Source: Primula veris
Lineage: Eukaryota; Streptophyta; Magnoliopsida; Ericales; Primulaceae
Assembly (NCBI GenBank): GCA_963682055.1
Contig: OY821741.1
Location: forward strand, 69,501 to 133,500
DNA: 64,000 nt
Direction of reading: 5' to 3'
Below the pieces are notes generated by a model. That model did not search any database. It worked only from the letters and a program-made list of their open reading frames with translations, and was not told where the DNA came from. Both the position numbers and the translations under genes were made by a program. Positions 39,560 through 52,331 of this stretch are shown in pieces; position 1 is the stretch's first letter; every line of letters begins with the position of its first letter.

Positions 39560-41739
39560 GCAGAAACGAAGAACGGTAAAAATCGTGTACAATAAGCCAT
39601 AAATCCTAGAAATAAAATGACAATCTAAAATCTCAATAAAAGCGTGAGTTATAGGCCACAAAATCATGCAAAAATGTACAGAAACGAAGAACGGTAAAAA
39701 TCGTGTACAATAAGCCATAAATCCATGAAATAAAATGACAATCTAAAATCTCAAAAAAAGCGTGAGTTATACGGCCATAAAATCATGCAAAAATGGGCAG
39801 AAACGAAGAACGGTAAAAATCGTGTACAATAAGCTCTAAATCCAAGAAATAAAATGACAATCTAAAATCTCAATAAAAGCGTGAGTTAAATACCACAAAA
39901 TCATGCAAAAAAAGGTAGAAACGAAGAACGGTAAAAATCGTGTACAATAAGCCATAAATAAAAGAAATAAAATGACAATCTAAAATCTCAATAAAAGCGT
40001 GAGTTATAGGCCACAAAATCATGCAAAAATGGGCAGAAACGAAGAACGGTAAAAATCGTGTACAATAAGCCATAAATCCTAGAAATAAAATGACAATCTA
40101 AAATCTCAATAAAAGCGTGAGTTATAGGCCACAAAATCATGCAAAAATGGGCAGAAACGAAGAACGGTAAAAATCGTGTACAATAAGCCATAAATCCTAG
40201 AAATAAAATGACAATCTAAAATCTCAATAAAAGCGTGAGTTATAGGCCACAAAATCATGCAAAAATTGGCAGAAACGAAGAACTGTAAAAATCGTGTGCA
40301 GTAAGCCATAAATCCAAGAAATAAAATGACAATCTAAAATCTCAATAAAAGCGTGAGTTATAGGCCACAAAATCATGCAAAAATGGACAGAAACGAAGAA
40401 CGGTAAAAATCGTGTACAATAAGCCATAAATCCTAGAAATAAAATGACAATCTAAAATCTCAATAAAAGCGTGAGTTATAGGCCACAAAATCATGCAAAA
40501 ATGGACAGAAACGAAGAACGGTAAAAATCGTGTACAATAAGCCATAAATCCATGAAATAAAATGACAATCTAAAATCTCAATAAAAGCGTGAGTTATAGA
40601 CCACAAAATCATGCAAAAATGGACAGAAACGAAGAACGGTAAAAATCGTGTACAATAAGCCATAAATCCAAGAAATAAAATGACAATCTAAAATCTCAAT
40701 AAAAGCGTGAGTTATAGGCCACAAAATCATGCAAAAATGGGCAGAAACGAAGAACGGTAAAAATCGTGTACAATAAGCCATAAATCCTAGAAATAAAATG
40801 ACAATCTAAAATCTCAATAAAAGCGTGAGTTATAGGTCACAAAATCATGCAAAAATTGGCAGAAACGAAGAACTGTAAAAATCGTGTACAGTAAGCCATA
40901 AATCCAAGAAATAAAATGACAATCTAAAATCTCAATAAAAGCGTGAGTTATAGGCCACAAAATCATGCAAAAATGGGCAGAAACGAAGAACGGTAAAAAT
41001 CGTGTACAATAAGCCATAAATCCTAGAAATAAAATGACAATCTAAAATCTCAATAAAAGCGTGAGTTATAGGCCACAAAATCATGCAAAAATGGACAGAA
41101 ACGAAGAACGGTAAAAATCGTGTACAATAAGCCATAAATCCATGAAATAAAATGACAATCTAAAATCTCAATAAAAGCGTGAGTTATAGACCACAAAATC
41201 ATGCAAAAATGGACAGAAACGAAGAACGGTAAAAATCGTGTACAATAAGCCATAAATCCAAGAAATAAAATGACAATCTAAAATCTCAATAAAAGCGTGA
41301 GTTATAGGCCACAAAATCATGCAAAAATGGGCAGAAACGAAGAACGGTAAAAATCGTGTACAATAAGCCATAAATCCATGAAATAAAATGACAATCTAAA
41401 ATCTCAATAAAAGCGTGAGTTATAGGTCACAAAATCATGCAAAAATTGGCAGAAACGAAGAACTGTAAAAATCGTGTACAGTAAGCCATAAATCCAAGAA
41501 ATAAAATGACAATCTAAAATCTCAATAAAAGCGTGAGTTATAGGCCACAAAATCATGCAAAAATGGGCAGAAACGAAGAACGGTAAAAATCGTGTACAAT
41601 AAGCCATAAATCCTAGAAATAAAATGACAATCTAAAATCTCAATAAAAGCGTGAGTTATAGGCCACAAAATCATGCAAAAATGGACAGAAACGAAGAACG
41701 GTAAAAATCGTGTACAATAAGCCATAAATCCAAGAAATA
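39560..41739. repeat. Transition segment with 5-monomer (590-bp) duplication
   Basis: The AGCTCT landmark at 39832 carries an unusual neighbour: GAGTTAAATACC, then CAAAAAAAGGTAG near 39906. From about 40460 to 41725 a block of five monomers is duplicated at 590 bp; one copy has CCTAG and the other CCATG near 41374. 40224 onward also matches 41758 onward at 1534 bp, so this stretch is a 13-monomer unit disturbed by an inserted 5-mer. Confidence 0.8.
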
Positions 41740-42373
41740 AAATGACAATCTAAAATCTCAATAAAAGCGTGAGTTATAGGCCACAAAATCATGCAAAAAT
41801 TGGCAGAAACGAAGAACTGTAAAAATCGTGTGCAGTAAGCCATAAATCCAAGAAATAAAATGACAATCTAAAATCTCAATAAAAGCGTGAGTTATAGGCC
41901 ACAAAATCATGCAAAAATGGACAGAAACGAAGAACGGTAAAAATCGTGTACAATAAGCCATAAATCCTAGAAATAAAATGACAATCTAAAATCTCAATAA
42001 AAGCGTGAGTTATAGGCCACAAAATCATGCAAAAATGGACAGAAACGAAGAACGGTAAAAATCGTGTACAATAAGCCATAAATCCATGAAATAAAATGAC
42101 AATCTAAAATCTCAATAAAAGCGTGAGTTATAGACCACAAAATCATGCAAAAATGGACAGAAACGAAGAACGGTAAAAATCGTGTACAATAAGCCATAAA
42201 TCCAAGAAATAAAATGACAATCTAAAATCTCAATAAAAGCGTGAGTTATAGGCCACAAAATCATGCAAAAATGGGCAGAAACGAAGAACGGTAAAAATCG
42301 TGTACAATAAGCCATAAATCCTAGAAATAAAATGACAATCTAAAATCTCAATAAAAGCGTGAGTTATAGGTCA

Positions 42374-42491
42374 CAAAATCATGCAAAAATTGGCAGAAAC
42401 GAAGAACTGTAAAAATCGTGTACAGTAAGCCATAAATCCAAGAAATAAAATGACAATCTAAAATCTCAATAAAAGCGTGAGTTATAGGCCA
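42374..42491 (+). repeat. Reference monomer, W type
   Basis: This type differs from the G type at linked sites: T at 18 (TTGGC), T at 35 (CTGT), G at 52 (CAGT) and A at 67 (CCAAG). The G35T change removes a CpG. The combination of T35 and G52 creates a perfect 6-bp dyad, ACTGTA then TACAGT, with 9 bases between. Mixed combinations exist: CGGT with CAGT is common in the first 8 kb, and CTGT with CAAT occurs near 15.4, 17.6 and 61.4 kb. The linkage is therefore strong but not absolute, as expected if types recombine. Confidence 0.9.
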
Positions 42492-42609
42492 CAAAATCAT
42501 GCAAAAATGGGCAGAAACGAAGAACGGTAAAAATCGTGTACAATAAGCCATAAATCCTAGAAATAAAATGACAATCTAAAATCTCAATAAAAGCGTGAGT
42601 TATAGGCCA
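42492..42609 (+). repeat. Reference monomer, G type (consensus)
   Basis: This copy matches the window-wide consensus exactly and is used for numbering. Its diagnostic sites are GGGC at 18-21, CGGT at 34-37, CAAT at 50-53, GCCATA at 56-61 and CCTAG at 65-69. It has four CpGs (27, 34, 44, 103), one TGTACA palindrome (46-51), and A-tracts at 2-5, 12-16, 38-42, 74-77, 87-90 and 98-101. It contains two AATAAA hexamers on the + strand, one near 71 and one near 95. G-type monomers commonly follow W-type monomers in the higher-order repeats. Confidence 0.95.
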
Positions 42610-42727
42610 CAAAATCATGCAAAAATAGGCAGAAACGAAGAACTGTAAAAATCGTATACAGTAAGCCATAAATCCAAGAAATAAAATGACAATCTAAAAT
42701 CTCAATAAAAGCGTGAGTTATAGGCCA

Positions 42728-42845
42728 CAAAATCATGCAAAAATGGACAGAAACGAAGAACGGTAAAAATCGTGTACAATAAGCCATAAATCCTAGAAAT
42801 AAAATGACAATCTAAAATCTCAATAAAAGCGTGAGTTATAGGCCA
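42728..42845 (+). repeat. Reference monomer, A type
   Basis: A at position 20 (GGAC) defines this type, with CGGT, CAAT and CCTAG as in the G type. The following monomer (42846-42963) is the sub-type with CCATG at 65-69 and TATAGACCA at its end. In most of the array a CCATG copy is followed by a monomer with T97 changed to A, giving CTCAAAAAAAGCG, and with GGCCATAAAATC across the next boundary. In 36-49 kb many CCATG copies are followed by the ordinary CAATAAAAG form instead. Confidence 0.88.
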
Positions 42846-45640
42846 CAAAATCATGCAAAAATGGACAGAAACGAAGAACGGTAAAAATCGTGTACAATAA
42901 GCCATAAATCCATGAAATAAAATGACAATCTAAAATCTCAATAAAAGCGTGAGTTATAGACCACAAAATCATGCAAAAATGGGCAGAAACGAAGAACGGT
43001 AAAAATCGTGTACAATAAGCCATGAATCCAAGAAATAAAATGACAATCTAAAATCTCAATAAAAGCGTGAGTTATAGGCCACAAAATCATGCAAAAATGG
43101 GCAGAAACGAAGAACGGTAAAAATCGTGTACAATAAGCCATAAATCCTAGAAATAAAATGACAATCTAAAATCTCAATAAAAGCGTGAGTTATAGGCCAC
43201 AAAATCATGCAAAAATTGGCAGAAACGAAGAACTGTAAAAATCGTGTGCAGTAAGCCATAAATCCAAGAAATAAAATGACAATCTAAAATCTCAATAAAA
43301 GCGTGAGTTATAGGCCACAAAATCATGCAAAAATTGGCAGAAACGAAGAACTGTAAAAATCGTGTGCAGTAAGCCATAAATCCAAGAAATAAAATGACAA
43401 TCTAAAATCTCAATAAAAGCGTGAGTTATAGGCCACAAAATCATGCAAAAATGGACAGAAACGAAGAACGGTAAAAATCGTGTACAATAAGCCATAAATC
43501 CTAGAAATAAAATGACAATCTAAAATCTCAATAAAAGCGTGAGTTATAGGCCACAAAATCATGCAAAAATGGACAGAAACGAAGAACGGTAAAAATCGTG
43601 TACAATAAGCCATAAATCCATGAAATAAAATGACAATCTAAAATCTCAATAAAAGCGTGAGTTATAGACCACAAAATCATGCAAAAATGGACAGAAACGA
43701 AGAACGGTAAAAATCGTGTACAATAAGCCATAAATCCAAGAAATAAAATGACAATCTAAAATCTCAATAAAAGCGTGAGTTATAGGCCACAAAATCATGC
43801 AAAAATGGGCAGAAACGAAGAACGGTAAAAATCGTGTACAATAAGCCATAAATCCTAGAAATAAAATGACAATCTAAAATCTCAATAAAAGCGTGAGTTA
43901 TAGGTCACAAAATCATGCAAAAATTGGCAGAAACGAAGAACTGTAAAAATCGTGTACAGTAAGCCATAAATCCAAGAAATAAAATGACAATCTAAAATCT
44001 CAATAAAAGCGTGAGTTATAGGCCACAAAATCATGCAAAAATGGGCAGAAACGAAGAACGGTAAAAATCGTGTACAATAAGCCATAAATCCTAGAAATAA
44101 AATGACAATCTAAAATCTCAATAAAAGCGTGAGTTATAGGCCACAAAATCATGCAAAAATAGGCAGAAACGAAGAACTGTAAAAATCGTATACAGTAAGC
44201 CATAAATCCAAGAAATAAAATGACAATCTAAAATCTCAATAAAAGCGTGAGTTATAGGCCACAAAATCATGCAAAAATGGACAGAAACGAAGAACGGTAA
44301 AAATCGTGTACAATAAGCCATAAATCCTAGAAATAAAATGACAATCTAAAATCTCAATAAAAGCGTGAGTTATAGGCCACAAAATCATGCAAAAATGGAC
44401 AGAAACGAAGAACGGTAAAAATCGTGTACAATAAGCCATAAATCCATGAAATAAAATGACAATCTAAAATCTCAATAAAAGCGTGAGTTATAGACCACAA
44501 AATCATGCAAAAATGGGCAGAAACGAAGAACGGTAAAAATCGTGTACAATAAGCCATGAATCCAAGAAATAAAATGACAATCTAAAATCTCAATAAAAGC
44601 GTGAGTTATTGGCCACAAAATCATGCAAAAATGGGCAGAAACGAAGAACGGTAAAAATCGTGTACAATAAGCCATAAATCCTAGAAATAAAATGACAATC
44701 TAAAATCTCAATAAAAGCGTGAGTTATAGGCCACAAAATCATGCAAAAATTGGCAGAAACGAAGAACTGTAAAAATCGTGTGCAGTAAGCCATAAATCCA
44801 AGAAATAAAATGACAATCTAAAATCTCAATAAAAGCGTGAGTTATAGGCCACAAAATCATGCAAAAATGGACAGAAACGAAGAACGGTAAAAATCGTGTA
44901 CAATAAGCCATAAATCCTAGAAATAAAATGACAATCTAAAATCTCAATAAAAGCGTGAGTTATAGGCCACAAAATCATGCAAAAATGGACAGAAACGAAG
45001 AACGGTAAAAATCGTGTACAATAAGCCATAAATCCATGAAATAAAATGACAATCTAAAATCTCAATAAAAGCGTGAGTTATAGACCACAAAATCATGCAA
45101 AAATGGGCAGAAACGAAGAACGGTAAAAATCGTGTACAATAAGCCATAAATCCAAGAAATAAAATGACAATCTAAAATCTCAATAAAAGCGTGAGTTATA
45201 GGCCACAAAATCATGCAAAAATGGGCAGAAACGAAGAACGGTAAAAATCGTGTACAATAAGCCATAAATCCTAGAAATAAAATGACAATCTAAAATCTCA
45301 ATAAAAGCGTGAGTTATAGGTCACCAAATCATGCAAAAATTGGCAGAAACGAAGAACTGTAAAAATCGTGTACAGTAAGCCATAAATCCAAGAAATAAAA
45401 TGACAATCTAAAATCTCAATAAAAGCGTGAGTTATAGGCCACAAAATCATGCAAAAATGGGCAGAAACGAAGAACGGTAAAAATCGTGTACAATAAGCCA
45501 TAAATCCTAGAAATAAAATGACAATCTAAAATCTCAATAAAAGCGTGAGTTATAGGCCACAAAATCATGCAAAAATAGGCAGAAACGAAGAACTGTAAAA
45601 ATCGTGTACAGTAAGCCATAAATCCAAGAAATAAAATGAC

Positions 45641-47847
45641 AATCTAAAATCTCAATAAAAGCGTGAGTTATAGGCCACAAAATCATGCAAAAATGGGCAG
45701 AAACGAAGAACGGTAAAAATCGTGTACAATAAGCTCTAAATCCAAGAAATAAAATGACAATCTAAAATCTCAATAAAAGCGTGAATTATAGACCACAAAA
45801 TCATGCAAAAATGGGCAGAAACGAAGAACGGTAAAAATCGTGTACAATAAGCCATAAATCCTAGAAATAAAATGACAATCTAAAATCTCAATAAAAGCGT
45901 GAGTTATAGGCCACAAAATCATGCAAAAATGGGCAGAAACGAAAAACGGTAAAAATCGTGTACAATAAGCCATAAATCCTAGAAATAAAATGACAATCTA
46001 AAATCTCAATAAAAGCGTGAGTTATAGGCCACAAAATCATGCAAAAATTGGCAGAAACGAAGAACTGTAAAAATCGTGTACAGTAAGCCATAAATCCAAG
46101 AAATAAAATGACAATCTAAAATCTCAATAAAAGCGTGAGTTATAGGCCACAAAATCATGCAAAAATGGACAGAAACGAAGAACGGTAAAAATCGTGTACA
46201 ATAAGCCATAAATCCTAGAAATAAAATGACAATCTAAAATCTCAATAAAAGCGTGAGTTATAGGCCACAAAATCATGCAAAAATGGACAGAAACGAAGAA
46301 CGGTAAAAATCGTGTACAATAAGCCATAAATCCATGAAATAAAATGACAATCTAAAATCTCAATAAAAGCGTGAGTTATAGACCACAAAATCATGCAAAA
46401 ATGGGCAGAAACGAAGAACGGTAAAAATCGTGTACAATAAGCCATGAATCCAAGAAATAAAATGACAATCTAAAATCTCAATAAAAGCGTGAGTTATAGG
46501 CCACAAAATCATGCAAAAATGGGCAGAAACGAAGAACGGTAAAAATCGTGTACAATAAGCCATAAATCCTAGAAATAAAATGACAATCTAAAATCTCAAT
46601 AAAAGCGTGAGTTATAGGCCACAAAATCATGCAAAAATTGGCAGAAACGAAGAACTGTAAAATTCATGTGCAGTAAGCCATAAATCCAAGAAATAAAATG
46701 ACAATCTAAAATCTCAATAAAAGCGTGAGTTATAGGCCACAAAATCATGCAAAAATGGACAGAAACGAAGAACGGTAAAAATCGTGTACAATAAGCCATA
46801 AATCCTAGAAATAAAATGACAATCTAAAATCTCAATAAAAGCGTGAGTTATAGGCCACAAAATCATGCAAAAATGGACAGAAACGAAGAACGGTAAAAAT
46901 CGTGTACAATAAGCCATAAATCCATGAAATAAAATGACAATCTAAAATCTCAATAAAAGCGTGAGTTATAGACCACAAAATCATGCAAAAATGGGCAGAA
47001 ACGAAAAACGGTAAAAATCGTGTACAATAAGCCATAAATCCTAGAAATAAAATGACAATCTAAAATCTCAATAAAAGCGTGAGTTATAGGCCACAAAATC
47101 ATGCAAAAATGGGCAGAAACGAAGAACGGTAAAAATCGTGTACAATAAGCCATAAATCCTAGAAATAAAATGACAATCTAAAATCTCAATAAAAGCGTGA
47201 GTTATAGGTCACAAAATCATGCAAAAATTGGCAGAAACGAAGAACTGTAAAAATCGTGTACAGTAAGCCATAAATCCAAGAAATAAAATGACAATCTAAA
47301 ATCTCAATAAAAGTGTGAGTTATAGGCCACAAAATCATGCAAAAATGGGCAGAAACGAAGAACGGTAAAAATCGTGTACAATAAGCCATAAATCCTAGAA
47401 ATAAAATGACAATCTAAAATCTCAATAAAAGCGTGAGTTATAGGCCACAAAATCATGCAAAAATAGGCAGAAACGAAGAACTGTAAAAATCGTGTACAGT
47501 AAGCCATAAATCCAAGAAATAAAATGACAATCTAAAATCTCAATAAAAGCGTGAGTTATAGGCCACAAAATCATGCAAAAATGGACAGAAACGAAGAACG
47601 GTAAAAATCGTGTACAATAAGCCATAAATCCTAGAAATAAAATGACAATCTAAAATCTCAATAAAAGCGTGAGTTATAGGCCACAAAATCATGCAAAAAT
47701 GGGCAGAAACGAAGAACGGTAAAAATCGTGTACAATAAGCCATAAATCCATGAAATAAAATGACAATCTAAAATATCAAAAAAAGCGTGAGTTATAGGCC
47801 ATAAAATCATGCAAAAATGGGCAGAAACGAAGAACGGTAAAAATCGT
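45641..47847. repeat. Satellite segment linking higher-order repeats A and B
   Basis: One AGCTCT landmark lies at 45732. The block near 46.0-46.6 kb resembles parts of higher-order repeat A (CATGAATCC near 46443, GTGTGCAGT near 46668). A compound variant AAATTCATGTGCAG lies near 46660. The A-run monomer ATATCAAAAAAAGCG near 47774 begins the pattern of repeat B. Confidence 0.78.
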
Positions 47848-49381
47848 GTACAATAAGCCATAAATCCAAGAAATAAAATGACAATCTAAAATCTCGTGAA
47901 TTATAGACCACAAAATCATGCAAAAATGGGCAGAAACGAAGAACGGTAAAAAATCGTGTACAATAAGCCATAAATCCTAGAAATAAAATGACAATCTAAA
48001 ATCTCAATAAAAGCGTGAGTTATAGGCCACAAAATCATGCCAAAATGGGCAGAAACGAAGAACGGTAAAAATCGTGTACAATAAGCCATAAATCCTAGAA
48101 ATAAAATGACAATCTAAAATCTCAATAAAAGCGTGAGTTATAGGCCAAAAAATCATGCAAAAATTGGCAGAAACGAAGAACTGTAAAAATCGTGTACAGT
48201 AAGCCATAAATCCAAGAAATAAAATGACAATCTAAAATCTCAATAAAAGCGTGAGTTATAGGCCACAAAATCATGCAAAAATGGGCAGAAACGAAGAACG
48301 GTAAAAATCGTGTACAATAAGCCATAAATCCTAGAAATAAAATGACAATCTAAAATCTCAATAAAAGCGTGAGTTATAGGCCACAAAATCATGCAAAAAT
48401 GGACAGAAACGAAGAACGGTAAAAATCGTGTACAATAAGCCATAAATCCATGAAATAAAATGACAATCTAAAATCTCAATAAAAGCGTGAGTTATAGGCC
48501 ACAAAATCATGCAAAAATGGGCAGAAACGAAGAACGGTAAAAATCGTGTACAATAAGCCATAAATCCAAGAAATAAAATGACAATCTAAAATCTCAATAA
48601 AAGCGTGAGTTATAGGCCACAAAATCATGCAAAAATGGGCAGAAACGAAGAAAGGTAAAAATCGTGTACAATAAGCCATAAATCCTAGAAATAAAATGAC
48701 AATCTAAAATCTCAATAAAAGCGTGAGTTATAGGTCACAAAATCATGCAAAAATTGGCAGAAACGAAGAACTGTAAAAATCGTGTACAGTAAGCCATAAA
48801 TCCAAGAAATAAAATGACAATCTAAAATCTCAATAAAAGCGTGAGTTATAGGCCACAAAATCATGCAAAAATGGGCAGAAACGAAGAACGGTAAAAATCG
48901 TGTACAATAAGCCATAAATCCTAGAAATAAAATGACAATCTAAAATCTCAATAAAAGCGTGAGTTATAGGCCACAAAATCATGCAAAAATAGGCAGAAAC
49001 GAAGAACTGTAAAAATCGTGTACAGTAAGCCATAAATCCAAGAAATAAAATGACAATCTAAAATCTCAATAAAAGCGTGAGTTATAGGCCACAAAATCAT
49101 GCAAAAATGGACAGAAACGAAGAACGGTAAAAATCGTGTACAATAAGCCATAAATCCTAGAAATAAAATGACAATCTAAAATCTCAATAAAAGCGTGAGT
49201 TATAGGCCACAAAATCATGCAAAAATGGGCAGAAACGAAGAACGGTAAAAATCGTGTACAATAAGCCATAAATCCATGAAATAAAATGACAATCTAAAAT
49301 ATCAAAAAAAGCGTGAGTTATAGGCCATAAAATCATGCAAAAATGGGCAGAAACGAAGAACGGTAAAAATCGTGTACAATA
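47848..49381 (+). repeat. Higher-order repeat B, unit 0 (13 monomers)
   Basis: Monomers a to m are all present in the order defined for unit 1 (49382-50915). The unit start has AGCCAT where AGCTCT is expected, monomer a carries a 9-bp deletion (ATCTCGTGAATT near 47893) and a 1-bp insertion (GGTAAAAAATCG near 47945). These make the distance to the next unit 1526 rather than 1534 bp. Loss of the AGCTCT variant could be gene conversion from an ordinary monomer; this is inference. Confidence 0.82.
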
Positions 49382-50915
49382 AGCTCTAAATCCAAGAAAT
49401 AAAATGACAATCTAAAATCTCAATAAAAGCGTGAATTATAGACCACAAAATCATGCAAAAATGGGCAGAAACGAAGAACGGTAAAAATCGTGTACAATAA
49501 GCCATAAATCCTAGAAATAAAATGACAATCTAAAATCTCAATAAAAGCGTGAGTTATAGGCCACAAAATCATGTCAAAATGGCCAGAAACGAAGAACGGT
49601 AAAAATCGTGTACAATAAGCCATAAATCCTAGAAATAAAATGACAATCTAAAATCTCAATAAAAGCGTGAGTTATAGGCCAAAAAATCATGCAAAAATTG
49701 GCAGAAACGAAGAACTGTAAAAATCGTGTACAGTAAGCCATAAATCCAAGAAATAAAATGACAATCTAAAATCTCAATAAAAGCGTGAGTTATAGGCCAC
49801 AAAATCATGCAAAAATGGGCAGAAACGAAGAACGGTAAAAATCGTGTACAATAAGCCATAAATCCTAGAAATAAAATGACAATCTAAAATCTCAATAAAA
49901 GCGTGAGTTATAGGCCACAAAATCATGCAAAAATGGACAGAAACGAAGAACGGTAAAAATCGTGTACAATAAGCCATAAATCCATGAAATAAAATGACAA
50001 TCTAAAATCTCAATAAAAGCGTGAGTTATAGGCCACAAAATCATGCAAAAATGGGCAGAAACGAAGAACGGTAAAAATCGTGTACAATAAGCCATAAATC
50101 CAAGAAATAAAATGACAATCTAAAATCTCAATAAAAGCGTGAGTTATAGGCCACAAAATCATGCAAAAATGGGCAGAAACGAAGAAAGGTAAAAATCGTG
50201 TACAATAAGCCATAAATCCTAGAAATAAAATGACAATCTAAAATCTCAATAAAAGCGTGAGTTATAGGTCACAAAATCATGCAAAAATTGGCAGAAACGA
50301 AGAACTGTAAAAATCGTGTACAGTAAGCCATAAATCCAAGAAATAAAATGACAATCTAAAATCTCAATAAAAGCGTGAGTTATAGGCCACAAAATCATGC
50401 AAAAATGGGCAGAAACGAAGAACGGTAAAAATCGTGTACAATAAGCCATAAATCCTAGAAATAAAATGACAATCTAAAATCTCAATAAAAGCGTGAGTTA
50501 TAGGCCACAAAATCATGCAAAAATAGGCAGAAACGAAGAACTGTAAAAATCGTGTACAGTAAGCCATAAATCCAAGAAATAAAATGACAATCTAAAATCT
50601 CAATAAAAGCGTGAGTTATAGGCCACAAAATCATGCAAAAATGGACAGAAACGAAGAACGGTAAAAATCGTGTACAATAAGCCATAAATCCTAGAAATAA
50701 AATGACAATCTAAAATCTCAATAAAAGCGTGAGTTATAGGCCACAAAATCATGCAAAAATGGGCAGAAACGAAGAACGGTAAAAATCGTGTACAATAAGC
50801 CATAAATCCATGAAATAAAATGACAATCTAAAATATCAAAAAAAGCGTGAGTTATAGGCCATAAAATCATGCAAAAATGGGCAGAAACGAAGAACGGTAA
50901 AAATCGTGTACAATA
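49382..50915 (+). repeat. Higher-order repeat B, unit 1 (complete 13-mer, reference)
   Basis: The unit begins at AGCTCT and holds 13 monomers: a GAATTATAGACC; b CATGTCAAAATGGCC; c GGCCAAAAAATC with W type; d G type; e A type with CCATG; f GGGC with CCAAG; g AAAGGT; h GGTCAC with W type; i G type; j ATAGGC with CTGT and CAGT; k GGAC with CCTAG; l GGGC with CCATG; m ATATCAAAAAAAGCG with GGCCAT. The length is exactly 13 x 118. It serves as reference for the shortened units that follow. Confidence 0.92.
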
Positions 50916-52331
50916 AGCTCTAAATCCAAGAAATAAAATGACAATCTAAAATCTCAATAAAAGCGTGAATTATAGACCACAAAATCATGCAAAAATGGGC
51001 AGAAACGAAGAACGGTAAAAATCGTGTACAATAAGCCATAAATCCTAGAAATAAAATGACAATCTAAAATCTCAATAAAAGCGTGAGTTATAGGCCACAA
51101 AATCATGTCAAAATGGCCAGAAACGAAGAACGGTAAAAATCGTGTACAATAAGCCATAAATCCTAGAAATAAAATGACAATCTAAAATCTCAATAAAAGC
51201 GTGAGTTATAGGCCAAAAAATCATGCAAAAATTGGCAGAAACGAAGAACTGTAAAAATCGTGTACAGTAAGCCATAAATCCAAGAAATAAAATGACAATC
51301 TAAAATCTCAATAAAAGCGTGAGTTATAGGCCACAAAATCATGCAAAAATGGGCAGAAACGAAGAACGGTAAAAATCGTGTACAATAAGCCATAAATCCT
51401 AGAAATAAAATGACAATCTAAAATCTCAATAAAAGCGTGAGTTATAGGCCACAAAATCATGCAAAAATGGACAGAAACGAAGAACGGTAAAAATCGTGTA
51501 CAATAAGCCATAAATCCATGAAATAAAATGACAATCTAAAATCTCAATAAAAGCGTGAGTTATAGGCCACAAAATCATGCAAAAATGGGCAGAAACGAAG
51601 AAAGGTAAAAATCGTGTACAATAAGCCATAAATCCTAGAAATAAAATGACAATCTAAAATCTCAATAAAAGCGTGAGTTATAGGTCACAAAATCATGCAA
51701 AAATTGGCAGAAACGAAGAACTGTAAAAATCGTGTACAGTAAGCCATAAATCCAAGAAATAAAATGACAATCTAAAATCTCAATAAAAGCGTGAGTTATA
51801 GGCCACAAAATCATGCAAAAATGGGCAGAAACGAAGAACGGTAAAAATCGTGTACAATAAGCCATAAATCCTAGAAATAAAATGACAATCTAAAATCTCA
51901 ATAAAAGCGTGAGTTATAGGCCACAAAATCATGCAAAAATAGGCAGAAACGAAGAACTGTAAAAATCGTGTACAGTAAGCCATAAATCCAAGAAATAAAA
52001 TGACAATCTAAAATCTCAATAAAAGCGTGAGTTATAGGCCACAAAATCATGCAAAAATGGACAGAAACGAAGAACGGTAAAAATCGTGTACAATAAGCCA
52101 TAAATCCTAGAAATAAAATGACAATCTAAAATCTCAATAAAAGCGTGAGTTATAGGCCACAAAATCATGCAAAAATGGGCAGAAACGAAGAACGGTAAAA
52201 ATCGTGTACAATAAGCCATAAATCCATGAAATAAAATGACAATCTAAAATATCAAAAAAAGCGTGAGTTATAGGCCATAAAATCATGCAAAAATGGGCAG
52301 AAACGAAGAACGGTAAAAATCGTGTACAATA
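50916..52331 (+). repeat. Higher-order repeat B, unit 2 (12 monomers, lacks f)
   Basis: The unit is 1416 bp from AGCTCT to AGCTCT. Monomer f is missing: the CCATG copy e is followed directly by the AAAGGT copy g near 51600. The other monomers are in the reference order. Confidence 0.9.

Larger units (their letters stand above)
41740..45640 (+). repeat. Higher-order repeat A, 13-monomer (1534-bp) period
   Basis: Two successive 1534-bp units, about 41740-43273 and 43274-44807, share diagnostic monomers: GTGTGCAGT, GGTCAC, ATAGGC with CGTATACAG, and CATGAATCC. A third, partial unit follows at a 1416-bp (12-monomer) offset, because one of two adjacent GTGTGCAGT monomers near 43250 and 43366 is lost. 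From 39832 to 45732 exactly 50 monomers span 5900 bp with no net indel and no AGCTCT landmark. Confidence 0.88.

Noticed and set aside
42492..42609. CENP-B box
   Set aside because: The minus strand has CTTCGTTTCTGCCCA, which shares only TTCG with the essential TTCG, A and CGGG pattern. The A and CGGG elements are absent.
42492..42609. Octamer-like ATGCAAAAAT element
   Set aside because: The match to ATGCAAAT has two extra A residues, and it occurs in almost every monomer of an A-rich repeat. There is no support for a regulatory role.
42492..42609. Relationship to the 59-bp FokI repeat of Vicia, prompted by 118 = 2 x 59
   Set aside because: The consensus has no GGATG or CATCC, and the length coincidence alone is not evidence of kinship.
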